Origin: Nocardioides sp. 503
GTDB taxonomy: Bacteria; Actinomycetota; Actinomycetes; Propionibacteriales; Nocardioidaceae
Length of the DNA stretch: 64,000 bases
NCBI RefSeq assembly: GCF_004522095.1
Contig: NZ_SPUI01000007.1
Location: 1 to 64,000 of the forward strand
Reading direction: 5' to 3'
Of the stretch, positions 1 to 7,248 are shown one piece after another. The position numbers and the translations under genes are program-made. The notes below the pieces were generated by a model, which worked only from the letters and a program-made list of their open reading frames with translations, did not search any database and was not told the origin of the DNA. How positions within the stretch are numbered: the stretch's first letter is position 1; each line of letters opens with the position of its first letter.

Positions 1-681
1 CACAGCCTGTTGAAGGCCCAGGGTGGTCGTGGGGTGCTGATGGGGGGTGTCGGCGGTGTCGCGAACGCGAAGGTCGTGATCATCGGCGCCGGTGTCTCGG
101 GTCAGAACGCCGCGAACATCGCGCTCGGGATGGGTGCGGACGTGACGTTGCTGGACACCGACCTGGACAAGCTGCGGATGTCGTTCTGGCGTTACCACAA
201 CCGGGTCCATGGCCTGGCGTCGTCCAGGCTGGCGGTGGAGCAGCAGGTGATGGAGGCTGACATGGTGATCGGGGCGGTCCTGATCCCGGGTGCTGCGGCG
301 CCGAAGCTGGTCTCGAACGAGCTGGTGTCGCGGATGAAGCCGGGTTCGGTGCTGGTCGACATCGCGGTGGACCAGGGTGGGTGCTTCGAGGACACCCGCG
401 CCACGACGCATGACGACCCGACGTATGAGGTGCACGGGTCGACGTTCTACTGCGTGGCGAACATGCCGGGTGCGGTGCCGAACACCTCGACGTATGCGTT
501 GACGAACGCGACGCTGCCCTACACGGTCAAGCTCGCCGACCACGGCTGGGCCGAGGCGAGCCGTCGTGACCACTCGCTCGCGCTGGGCCTCAACACCCAC
601 GCCGGCCAGCTCACCAACGCGCCGGTGGCCGAGGCCGTCGGCATCGACGCCGTGTCCCTCGACTCCGTCCTCGCCCGATGA
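1..681 (+). CDS. ald: Alanine dehydrogenase, 3' part (partial)
   Basis: C-terminal part of alanine dehydrogenase, the cytoplasmic enzyme that converts L-alanine and NAD to pyruvate, ammonium and NADH. The reading frame is open to the window edge, so the true start is upstream. About 226 residues are visible against roughly 370 usual for the family. The Rossmann motif GAGVSGQNAA sits at visible residues 29-38 and is followed by the acidic LLDTD end of the second strand; NMPGAVP is typical of the family. The stop overlaps the next start (ATGA). Codon choice is odd: up to about base 515 GGT, GCG, ACG and CCG dominate, then the usual GGC/GCC/ACC/CTC style of the window returns. Confidence 0.93.
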   Translation, partial: HSLLKAQGGRGVLMGGVGGVANAKVVIIGAGVSGQNAANIALGMGADVTLLDTDLDKLRMSFWRYHNRVHGLASSRLAVEQQVMEADMVIGAVLIPGAAAPKLVSNELVSRMKPGSVLVDIAVDQGGCFEDTRATTHDDPTYEVHGSTFYCVANMPGAVPNTSTYALTNATLPYTVKLADHGWAEASRRDHSLALGLNTHAGQLTNAPVAEAVGIDAVSLDSVLAR

Positions 682-1364
682 GCGCCGTGGAGGCACTGCC
701 CGAGTCCCTGGCCGGCAGGACCGTCGCGGTCCTCGGCGGCACCGGACCCCAGGGCCGGGGCCTGGCGCGGCGCTTCGCCGCCGCCGGCCTGAGCGTCGTC
801 ATCGGCAGCCGCAGCGAGGAGCGGGCCGCGGAGGCAGCCGCCACCCTCGCCGAGGCGGTCGGCGGTCAGGTGACCGGAGCCGACAACGCGGCGGCGGCGG
901 CCGCCGGCGACATCGTGGTGGTCGCGGTGCCGTGGGAGGGGCACGGCGAGCTCCTGACCGAGCTCGCGTCCGCGCTGGCCGGCAAGGTCGTGGTCGACTG
1001 CGTCAACCCGCTGGGCTTCGACAAGCAGGGCGCCTTCGCCCTGGCCGTCGAGGAGGGCTCGGCGGCCCAGCAGGCACAGGCGATCCTGACCGACAGCACG
1101 GTGGTGGGCGCCTTCCACAACGTCAGCGCCGTGCTGCTGGAGGACCCCGAGGTCGCGTCCGTCGACACCGACGTCCTCGTCCTGGGCGACGTCCGGGAGG
1201 CCACCGACCTGGTCCAGGACCTCGCGGGCACCATCCCCGGTGTCCGGGGCGTGTTCGCCGGCCGCCTCCGCAACGCTCACCAGGTCGAGGCCCTCACCGC
1301 CAACCTGATCAGCATGAACCGTCGCTACAAGGCGCACGCCGGGGTGCGGGTCACCGACGTCTGA
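678..1364 (+). CDS. npdG: NADPH-dependent F420 reductase (F420H2:NADP oxidoreductase)
   Basis: Predicted cytoplasmic enzyme that moves hydride between NADPH and the deazaflavin cofactor F420. The 228-residue product begins with a Rossmann domain whose motif GGTGPQG is at residues 20-26, followed by GSRSEER, which suits NADPH phosphate binding. The middle part VVVAVPWEGH and the C-terminal helix region match the NpdG/Fno family, and the length is normal. The start ATG overlaps the ald stop by four bases, so translation is probably coupled. Its presence implies that the organism makes F420. An alternative is a generic NAD(P)-binding oxidoreductase, but the motif order favours NpdG. Confidence 0.85.
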   Translation: MSAVEALPESLAGRTVAVLGGTGPQGRGLARRFAAAGLSVVIGSRSEERAAEAAATLAEAVGGQVTGADNAAAAAAGDIVVVAVPWEGHGELLTELASALAGKVVVDCVNPLGFDKQGAFALAVEEGSAAQQAQAILTDSTVVGAFHNVSAVLLEDPEVASVDTDVLVLGDVREATDLVQDLAGTIPGVRGVFAGRLRNAHQVEALTANLISMNRRYKAHAGVRVTDV

Positions 1365-1387
1365 GCCGGTGAACCGGGCGGGCCTGC

Positions 1388-1744
1388 TCAGTCGTCGTCG
1401 GGCATGGACCCGAAGAGGCGGACCTCCTGGGGCCAGCCGCAGGCCTCGGCGAGCCTGCCCGCCCACAGGTCGGCGGTCGCCTGGTCGGGGACGTCGATGA
1501 TCGCCAGCCCGCCCAGGACCTCCTTGGTCTCGACGTACGGGCCGTCGGTGATCAGGAGCTCGCCCGAGGTGGCGTCGGCGGTGGAGACCGGCCCGTCCTC
1601 CACGAGGCCGCCGGCGAAGATCCAGACGCCGGCGTCCTTCATGTCCTCCACGACCCCTGCCGCGAGCGGCCCGCGCGAGCGGAACCACTCCTCGGTGTGG
1701 TCGCCCACCCACTGCTGGTTGAAGTAGATCAGGTACTGCGCCAT
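1388..1744 (-). CDS. YCII-family (DGPF-domain) protein
   Basis: Small 118-residue protein of the YCII/DGPF superfamily, a dimeric ferredoxin-like alpha/beta fold. The tell-tale segment ITDGPYVETKEVLGG is at about residues 65-79, and SMPDDD closes the chain. The in-vitro function of most members is unknown; many are encoded beside ECF sigma factors, but no such neighbour is adjacent here. The ATG at 1744 is chosen because GGAGG lies seven to eleven bases upstream on the same strand. The open frame extends further upstream only as GC-rich noise. The gene converges on npdG, with only 23 bases between stops and no clear terminator. Confidence 0.8.
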   Translation of the reverse strand: MAQYLIYFNQQWVGDHTEEWFRSRGPLAAGVVEDMKDAGVWIFAGGLVEDGPVSTADATSGELLITDGPYVETKEVLGGLAIIDVPDQATADLWAGRLAEACGWPQEVRLFGSMPDDD

Positions 1745-1842
1745 GAGGACCTCCTGGTCGGTGCGGACCGCCTGTCCGCCGTCACCACTCCTACGAACAG
1801 GATGGACGGCATACGACAACCCTGGGCGACGGGCCGAGCGGG

Positions 1843-2760
1843 CTAGCGCCTCACCCGGATCCGGACCACGGCGGGCGTGGTCTCGACCTTGCCGTTGGCG
1901 CCGATCGAGCGGACCCGGAGGACGTGCTTTCCGACCTCGAGCCGCTTCCGGTACGGCGAGGAGCACGCGCGGAACTTCGTGGCGGAGTCGAGGGCGCACT
2001 GGAAGCGCCCGCCGGGCTTGCTCGCCCGGAACGCGACGGTGACCTGGCGCCCGCCCCGGACGAGCTTCTTCGCGATGCGTGGCTTCCCGGCCCTCGTCTG
2101 GGGCGCGGGGCAGGCGGCGTGGGTCCTCGCCTCCGTCGGGCATCGGTCCTGGCTGACGTCGCCGTAGCCGTCCGCGTCGGCGTCCGGCTCCAGCGTCGCG
2201 GCGACGGCGAGCTGGAAGCCGGCGAAGGCGGCGGGATCCGTCGCGGGTCCGGAGGTCAGGTTGCCGGCGACGTAGAGGGCGGTGTCGTCCGGCGAGCCGG
2301 TGCCGCGCGCGCAGCGCGAGCTCTCGAGGGGCCCGGCGACGTACAGCCCCAGCATGTCCCCGGCCCGCGCCCGGATCCGCACCGCCCGGGCGACCTTCAC
2401 CCCGCTCGTCACGGGGACGTCGGCGGAGGCGCCGACCACGGAGTACGTCGTGTCGCTGCCGCTCCCGCTGGCGCGTCCGAGTCGGAAGCCGACCGTGGTG
2501 GGGGCGCCGACCGTGGGCGTGCCGAACTGCCAGCCGGTGATGACCCCGTTGCTCGGGACCCGGTAGCGCGACGCGCTCGACCCGGTCTGCAGGTAGGTGT
2601 AGCCGGAGTCGCCGTCGCACTGGGCGTTCTCGCCGGCCGGCGAGGCGTCGCCTAGGCCGGTGCCGGCGGCGGTCGCCGGTAGGGACAGGCCGCTGAGCAG
2701 CAGGGCGGAGAGGGCGGCGGAGGAGCAGACGAGGGAGCGGAGGCGGGTCACGGCAGGCAC
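1843..2760 (-). CDS. Secreted protein with Ca-binding-like repeat and C-terminal beta-sandwich
   Basis: Unrecognised exported protein of about 305 residues. A Sec signal peptide is clear: a short basic start, a hydrophobic run rich in Ala/Leu/Ser, and a likely cut after ATAA near residue 32. The middle part looks like a beta-sandwich. The segment DADADGYGDVSQDRC resembles a thrombospondin-type-3 calcium-binding repeat. The last 85 residues resemble an Ig-like domain seen in actinobacterial wall proteins, with two Cys pairs. Two in-frame GTG starts are possible, at 2760 and 2751. The ATG-less longer frame to 2922 would bury the signal peptide, so it is rejected. No function is assigned. Confidence 0.72.
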   Translation of the reverse strand: MPAVTRLRSLVCSSAALSALLLSGLSLPATAAGTGLGDASPAGENAQCDGDSGYTYLQTGSSASRYRVPSNGVITGWQFGTPTVGAPTTVGFRLGRASGSGSDTTYSVVGASADVPVTSGVKVARAVRIRARAGDMLGLYVAGPLESSRCARGTGSPDDTALYVAGNLTSGPATDPAAFAGFQLAVAATLEPDADADGYGDVSQDRCPTEARTHAACPAPQTRAGKPRIAKKLVRGGRQVTVAFRASKPGGRFQCALDSATKFRACSSPYRKRLEVGKHVLRVRSIGANGKVETTPAVVRIRVRR

Positions 2761-2807
2761 GCTACGGCGCGCGCGGGGTCGCCGTTCGGCGTTCACGCAA
2801 AGCTGTC

Positions 2808-3470
2808 GTGGCTCTGCGACCCGGGGGGCCGTGGTACGACTTGGCGAGTGATGGAGCCGTGACCCTGTGGGAGCGCATCGCGCGCGAGACGACCGGTGAG
2901 GACTACGCCGCGGCGTACGCACGCCGTTTCCGGGCCCTGGCCGAGCGCGGCCAGGACATCCACGGCGAGGCGGCGCTCGTCAACGCGCTGGTCGAGCCGC
3001 CGGCGCGGGTGCTGGACGCCGGGTGCGGCACGGGGCGGATCGCGACACGCCTGCACGAGCAGGGCTACGACGTCGTCGGGGTCGACGTGGACTCCTCCAT
3101 GCTGCGCGAGGCGCGCGCCGACGCGCCCGAGCTCGACTGGCGCGAGGCCGACCTGGCGACGTTCGACCTCGGGCGGACCTTCGACGTGGTGCTGCTCGCG
3201 GGCAACGTCATCCCGCTGCTCGAGCCGGCCACGCTGGCGGCCACGGCCCGCCGTCTCGCGGCGCACGCCGAGCCGGACGGCCTCGTCGTGTGCGGCTTCG
3301 GGCTCGACGCCGACCACTTGCCGGGTGACTGCCCGGTCACGCCGCTCGACGACGTCGACGCGGCGTTCGCCGAGGCCGGCCTGGTCCCGCACGAGCGCTT
3401 CGCGACGTGGGACGGCGCGCCGTACGACGACGGCGGGTACGTCGTGACCCTGCACCGGAGGCTCGCGTGA
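2808..3470 (+). CDS. Class I SAM-dependent methyltransferase
   Basis: Cytoplasmic methyltransferase of unknown substrate. The SAM-binding motif I, VLDAGCGTG, is at residues 68-76 from the first GTG. The acidic end of strand 2 is VVGVDVD, and the later strands FDVVLLAGNV and GLVVCGFGLD fit the family. The start is uncertain: GTG 2808 gives 220 residues, but TTG 2841 or GTG 2859 fits the usual family beginning (VTLWERIARET) better and leaves room for divergent promoters with the secreted-protein gene. None of the three has a good ribosome site. The stop overlaps the sirtuin start (GTGA), indicating a two-gene operon. Confidence 0.82.
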   Translation: MALRPGGPWYDLASDGAVTLWERIARETTGEDYAAAYARRFRALAERGQDIHGEAALVNALVEPPARVLDAGCGTGRIATRLHEQGYDVVGVDVDSSMLREARADAPELDWREADLATFDLGRTFDVVLLAGNVIPLLEPATLAATARRLAAHAEPDGLVVCGFGLDADHLPGDCPVTPLDDVDAAFAEAGLVPHERFATWDGAPYDDGGYVVTLHRRLA

Positions 3471-4153
3471 GGATTGTCGTGCTCACCGGCGCCGGGATCT
3501 CCGCCGAGAGCGGGGTGCCGACGTTCCGCGACGCCGACGGGCTCTGGGAGGGCCACCGCGTCGAGGACGTCGCGACGCCCCAGGCCTACGACGACGCGCC
3601 GATCACCGTGCACCGCTTCTACGACGCCCGTCGGGCCGCGCTCGCCGGCGTCGAGCCCAACCCGGCCCACCACGCGCTTGCGCGCCTCGAGCAGGCGCTC
3701 GGCGACGACCTGCTCATCGTCACGCAGAACATCGACGACCTCCACGAGCGCGCCGGCTCCACGCGGGTGCTGCACATGCACGGGGAGCTGCTCTCGGCGC
3801 TGTGTCGGGCCTGTGGGCAACGGGTGCGCTGGGACGGCGACCTGGTCGACCTCCCGCCGTGCCCGCGCTGCGGGGTGAGCGAGCTGCGGCCCGACGTGGT
3901 GTGGTTCGGCGAGGTCCCCCACGAGATGGACCGGATCCTCGACCGCCTCGCCGAGGCCGACCTGTTCGTCTCGATCGGGACGTCGGGTGCGGTCTACCCG
4001 GCCGCCGGCTTCGTGCAGGCAGCGGCGTCCTACGGCGCCCGCACCATCGAGCTCAACCTGCAGCGCAGCGAGGGCACCGACTGGTTCCACGAGTCGCGCC
4101 ACGGGCCTGCCGGGGTGCTGGTGCCCGCCTGGGTCGACGAGCTCCTGGGGTAG
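3467..4153 (+). CDS. NAD-dependent protein deacylase (sirtuin, SIR2 family)
   Basis: Sirtuin of 228 residues that removes acyl groups from protein lysines using NAD. Family motifs are intact: TGAGISAESGVPTFR at residues 7-21, TQNIDD at 86-91, and the catalytic histidine His105 in HMHGE. A structural zinc site is formed by Cys113/Cys116 and Cys132/Cys135. The length and the short N-terminus fit the CobB-type bacterial class. GTG 3467 is chosen because it overlaps the methyltransferase stop by four bases and starts exactly one strand before the NAD motif. The pairing with a methyltransferase is by position only; no joint substrate can be read from the sequence. Confidence 0.93.
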   Translation: MRIVVLTGAGISAESGVPTFRDADGLWEGHRVEDVATPQAYDDAPITVHRFYDARRAALAGVEPNPAHHALARLEQALGDDLLIVTQNIDDLHERAGSTRVLHMHGELLSALCRACGQRVRWDGDLVDLPPCPRCGVSELRPDVVWFGEVPHEMDRILDRLAEADLFVSIGTSGAVYPAAGFVQAAASYGARTIELNLQRSEGTDWFHESRHGPAGVLVPAWVDELLG

Positions 4154-4188
4154 GTAGCCTGTCCGCTCCATCGTGGGAGGGCGCGCGC

Positions 4189-4710
4189 ATGTGGGGCAGG
4201 CTCGGGTTCTGCGGCGTGCTGCTGCTCGCCGCCGGCTACGCCGGCGACCAGGCCAACGGCGACGACCGGCTCGAGGCGTTCGAGCGCTTGCGCGACGGCG
4301 CCGGGGTGCAGGTCGAGGGGCGGGTCACGGGCACCCACGAGGTGCAGCGCCGGCAGAAGACCGGTCGCCGCAGCGCGACCACCCGCACCGTGACGTGCCC
4401 GGTCTACACCTACGCCGACGCCTCGGGCGCCGAGCGCGAGCACCGCGAGCGCTACGCCTGCAAGGGCGTCGAGGTGGGGGACGCCGCGCCCCTGGTCTAC
4501 GACCCGGACTCAGCGTTCGAGGCCTACATCGACAGCGACGAGACGGCCGACCGGCTCGAGAGCAACGCCCGGATGCCCTTCTGGCTCACGCTGGGCGGCG
4601 CCGTCCTGCTGCCGCTCTCGGTCGTCGGCGGCGTGCGTCGGGCCGTACGTCGCCGCCGGGCCCGCGCCGCGCCCGTCCCGAGTCCTCCGGGGCACGCCAG
4701 CGCAGGCTGA
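4189..4710 (+). CDS. DUF3592-like membrane protein
   Basis: Protein of 173 residues with two predicted membrane segments, at about residues 5-19 and 126-146, enclosing a soluble beta-rich domain with one Cys pair (TCPVYTY and YACKGVEVG). This layout resembles DUF3592 proteins, whose function is unknown. The C-terminus is very Arg/Ala/Pro-rich and probably cytoplasmic. ATG 4189 is preferred because GGGAGG lies eight bases upstream. It follows the sirtuin by 35 bases in the same direction, and a TAGCCT hexamer at 4155-4160 could be its own -10 element. Confidence 0.7.
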   Translation: MWGRLGFCGVLLLAAGYAGDQANGDDRLEAFERLRDGAGVQVEGRVTGTHEVQRRQKTGRRSATTRTVTCPVYTYADASGAEREHRERYACKGVEVGDAAPLVYDPDSAFEAYIDSDETADRLESNARMPFWLTLGGAVLLPLSVVGGVRRAVRRRRARAAPVPSPPGHASAG

Positions 4711-4752
4711 CCTTGGTTGCGGCCCACCCCGGTGGCTCGCGACGATGAGTCC

Positions 4753-5481
4753 ATGAGCACCGCGGCCGGGATCGAGGTCGGCCCCCACGAGGGCGAGCCG
4801 CACGAGGAGTCCTCGCGCAGCCGGCTCAACTGGCTGCGCGCCGGCGTCCTCGGCGCCAACGACGGCATCGTGTCGACCGCCGGCATCGTGATGGGCGTCG
4901 CCGGTGCCACCACCGACCGCAGCGCGATCATGATCGCGGGCGTCGCCGGGCTCGTCGCGGGCGCGATGAGCATGGCGGCCGGTGAGTACGTCTCGGTCAG
5001 CACCCAGCGCGACTCCGAGCTGGCCCTGCTCGACAAGGAGCGCCGCGAGCTGCGCGACGACCCCCAGGACGAGCTGGCCGAGCTCGCCGGCCTCTACGTC
5101 GACAAGGGCCTCAGCGAGGAGCTCGCGCTCGAGGTGGCGCGGCAGCTGACGGCGTACGACGCCCTCGGCGCCCACGCCGAGGCCGAGCTCGGCATCGACC
5201 CCGACGACATCACCAGCGCCTGGAACGCCGCCCTCGCCTCGATGGTCAGCTTCACGCTGGGGGCGCTGCTGCCGCTGCTGACCATCCTGCTCGTCGCCCA
5301 GGACGCCCGGGTCGGGGTCACCGTCGGGGCGGTGACGGTCGCGCTCGCGCTGGCCGGCTGGACCAGCGCCCGCCTCGGCTACGGCCCGGCGGGGCGGGCC
5401 GTGGCGCGCAACGTGGCCGGTGGTCTGTTCGCGATGGGGGTCACGTACCTGATCGGCTCGCTCCTCGGCACGCACGTCTGA
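4753..5481 (+). CDS. VIT1/CCC1-family iron/manganese transporter
   Basis: Integral membrane protein of 242 residues in the vacuolar iron transporter family, which moves Fe(II) or Mn(II). The first helix carries GANDGIVSTAGIVMGVAGA-type sequence (about residues 35-53), the family signature. The second contains GAMSMAAGEYVS. A charged cytosolic stretch rich in Glu and Arg (about 85-160) corresponds to the metal-binding domain, and three more hydrophobic helices follow. ATG 4753 is chosen because the conserved region starts about 25 residues later; an ATG 36 bases upstream adds only unconserved residues. It stands alone in its strand between two unrelated genes. Confidence 0.88.
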   Translation: MSTAAGIEVGPHEGEPHEESSRSRLNWLRAGVLGANDGIVSTAGIVMGVAGATTDRSAIMIAGVAGLVAGAMSMAAGEYVSVSTQRDSELALLDKERRELRDDPQDELAELAGLYVDKGLSEELALEVARQLTAYDALGAHAEAELGIDPDDITSAWNAALASMVSFTLGALLPLLTILLVAQDARVGVTVGAVTVALALAGWTSARLGYGPAGRAVARNVAGGLFAMGVTYLIGSLLGTHV

Positions 5482-5482
5482 C

Positions 5483-5488
5483 TAGGCT
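5483..5488 (+). promoter_or_regulatory. -10 element for leaderless thpR
   Basis: TAGGCT lies six bases before the thpR ATG, in a gap of only 13 bases after the transporter stop. A start at the ATG itself would give a leaderless message; no ribosome site is present. Confidence 0.5.
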
Positions 5489-5494
5489 CCTCGG

Positions 5495-6067
5495 ATGGGG
5501 CAACGCATGTTCGTGGCCGTCGTGCCACCGCTGGTCGTGACCGAGCACCTCGACGCGTTCCTGGAGCCCCGGCGCGAGGCGGCCGCTTTCCGCTGGGCGC
5601 CGTTCGACCAGCTGCACCTGACGCTGGCCTTCCTCGAGTCCGTGCCGGACCGCCGGCTCGACGACCTCGTGGAGCGCTTGGGGTCCGCCGCCGCACGCCG
5701 TACGCCCTTCGCGACGCGGGTGACCGGCGGCGGCGCCTTCCCCGACGTCGCCCGCGCCCGGGTCCTCTACGCCGGGCTGGAGCTCGACGCCGACGAGAGC
5801 AGCTCGCTCGAGCGGCTCGCCGCGGGCACCCGCACCGCCGCGGCGACGTCCGGCATCGAGATCGACGGCCGCCGCTTCCGCCCCCACGTGACCGTCGCCC
5901 GCATCGGCCGCCCCACCGAGGCGAGCAGCTGGGTGCGGCTGCTCGACTCCTACGAGGGCCCGACCTTCACCGTCGACCAGGTCGCCCTCATCGCCTCCCA
6001 CCTCGGCGAGGGCCCGCGCCGCCGGCCGCGCTACGAGCTCGTCGAGACGTTCCCGCTGGGGCGCTGA
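5495..6067 (+). CDS. thpR: RNA 2',3'-cyclic phosphodiesterase (2H family)
   Basis: Two-histidine phosphoesterase of 190 residues, once called 2'-5' RNA ligase. It opens 2',3'-cyclic phosphates on RNA ends. Both catalytic tetrapeptides are present: His41-Leu-Thr43 in HLTLAF and His131-Val-Thr133 in HVTVAR. The length is normal. There is no ribosome site; the TAGGCT box six bases upstream argues for leaderless expression from its own promoter. Downstream lies the nested palindrome at 6074-6167, on the far side of which an opposing gene ends, so the palindrome sits between convergent stops. Confidence 0.88.
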   Translation: MGQRMFVAVVPPLVVTEHLDAFLEPRREAAAFRWAPFDQLHLTLAFLESVPDRRLDDLVERLGSAAARRTPFATRVTGGGAFPDVARARVLYAGLELDADESSSLERLAAGTRTAAATSGIEIDGRRFRPHVTVARIGRPTEASSWVRLLDSYEGPTFTVDQVALIASHLGEGPRRRPRYELVETFPLGR

Positions 6068-6073
6068 GCGGCC

Positions 6074-6167
6074 GCAGTTTCACCAAGGTATGCACCTGGA
6101 GCGTCACTTCCCTCGGGTTGCAACCCCCGGGAAGTGACGGTCGGCCTGCATACCTTGGGGAAACTGC
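6074..6167. repeat. 94-bp nested palindrome between convergent genes
   Basis: Three concentric inverted repeats. Outer arms at 6074-6094 and 6147-6167 pair at 20 of 21 positions (GCAGTTTCACCAAGGTATGCA against its partner). Middle arms CGTCACTTCCC at 6102-6112 and GGGAAGTGACG at 6129-6139 are perfect. The centre, GGGTTGCAACCC at 6115-6126, is itself a perfect palindrome. It fills the space between thpR and the opposing small gene almost exactly (6068-6168). There is no T-tract on either side. It could be a bidirectional terminator, a REP-like element or a protein target. It has no second copy in this window. Confidence 0.85.
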
Positions 6168-6168
6168 C

Positions 6169-6354
6169 CTACGCGGCCCACCGCACCGACTCGTGGATCA
6201 GGTCCGCCATCGCGACGACGCCGCCGAGGTCGGTGCGCCGCTCGAGGAGCACGTTGACGCCGCTCCAGTGGCGCAGGGTCGCGTCGTGGCGGCGGACGGC
6301 GCGCGCGATGGCGTCGTCGGTCACCTGCTCGGGGGTGCTGGCGTGGGTGTCCAT
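6169..6354 (-). CDS. Small hypothetical protein (61 aa)
   Basis: Short acidic-basic helical protein with no recognised domain. The start ATG at 6354 has AGGAG six bases upstream on the same strand, which supports it as a real gene. The sequence is rich in Ala, Arg and Asp, with predicted helices at about residues 8-30 and 42-58 and no membrane segment. It follows the inositol-phosphatase-like gene by 53 bases, and that gap is strikingly AT-rich. Its stop abuts the 94-bp palindrome. Confidence 0.55.
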   Translation of the reverse strand: MDTHASTPEQVTDDAIARAVRRHDATLRHWSGVNVLLERRTDLGGVVAMADLIHESVRWAA

Positions 6355-6375
6355 GGTCGGCTCCTGTCGGTTCGG

Positions 6376-6412
6376 CTTAGTGGAGTAACCATATCAACTT
6401 AAACCAACTAAG
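6376..6412. promoter_or_regulatory. AT-rich inverted repeat upstream of the 61-aa gene
   Basis: An island of low GC in a very GC-rich region. The ends CTTAGTGG (6376-6383) and CCAACTAAG (6404-6412) are inverted copies with one gap. On the minus strand the interior contains GTTGATATGG, a plausible -10 region. It also covers the stop codon of the upstream gene. Likely a promoter with an operator for the small gene; the regulator is unknown. Confidence 0.45.
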
Positions 6413-7199
6413 ACGACGAGACGCCCGGCAGCGACGGGACCAGCCCCTGCACCAGGTCGTACGTCGCCGGGTCGGCCGCGGCGATGAGCCCGCGCGGCTC
6501 CGGTTCCTGGGGCCGGTAGGCCGCGCCGCCGAACGTGCCGACGTGGCCCCCCGTCTCGCTCAGCAGCAGTGACCCGGGCGCGTGGTCCCACGGCTTCGTG
6601 CCGGCGTAGAGCGCGTAGTCCGCGCCGCCCTCGACGAGCTGCGGGTAGTCCACGCCGCAGCACACCCACGTCAGGTCGAGAGCCTGCAGCGTGCCGAGCG
6701 CCCGCCCGATCCAGGTACGGCGTGAGGTCACCCCGCGCACGGCGTCACGCAGCGGTGGGCGGACCAGCCGCTCGCCGTTGCGCCAGGCGCCGGCGCCGCG
6801 CTCGGCGACGTAGGCCACCTCGTGCTGCGGCTGCCAGATCCAGCTGCGCACGACGTCACCGCCCCGCAGCTCGGCGACCATGACCGCGTGGTCGGGGGAG
6901 CCGGCGACGAAGTTCTTGGTGCCGTCGACCGGGTCGACGGTGAACGCGTGCTCCGCGGCGCCGTAGCGCTCCAGCACCGAGGCGTCGGCGGCGGTGGCCT
7001 CCTCGCCGAGCACGACCGCGTCGGGGTAGGCGCGCTCGAGAGCGTCGGTGATCAGCACCTCGGCCTCGCGGTCGGCGACGGTGACCAGGTCGCCAGGTCC
7101 CTTGTGCGAGATCTCGGCACTCGCGAGGGCGCGGAAGCGAGGGTTGATCACCTCGGCTGCCACGTCCTTGAGCAGGGTCAGGACGGCGTCGGTCTCCAC
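6408..7199 (-). CDS. Inositol monophosphatase-family phosphatase
   Basis: Magnesium-dependent sugar/inositol phosphatase of 263 residues. The metal-binding motifs are intact: Glu66-Glu67 in LGEE, Asp89-Pro-Val-Asp92-Gly-Thr in the DPVDGT box, and Trp204-Asp205-His206 near the C-terminus. The family includes myo-inositol-1-phosphatase, histidinol-phosphatase (HisN type) and 3'-phosphoadenosine phosphatase; the sequence does not settle the substrate. It has no metabolic neighbours that would decide. The 3' end overlaps the AT-rich inverted repeat before the 61-aa gene. Confidence 0.85.
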   Translation of the reverse strand: METDAVLTLLKDVAAEVINPRFRALASAEISHKGPGDLVTVADREAEVLITDALERAYPDAVVLGEEATAADASVLERYGAAEHAFTVDPVDGTKNFVAGSPDHAVMVAELRGGDVVRSWIWQPQHEVAYVAERGAGAWRNGERLVRPPLRDAVRGVTSRRTWIGRALGTLQALDLTWVCCGVDYPQLVEGGADYALYAGTKPWDHAPGSLLLSETGGHVGTFGGAAYRPQEPEPRGLIAAADPATYDLVQGLVPSLPGVSSS

Positions 7200-7248
7200 C
7201 CTGCGAACCTACCCAGGCCGGGTGAACGCCCGGCCAACGCGGTGCCGG

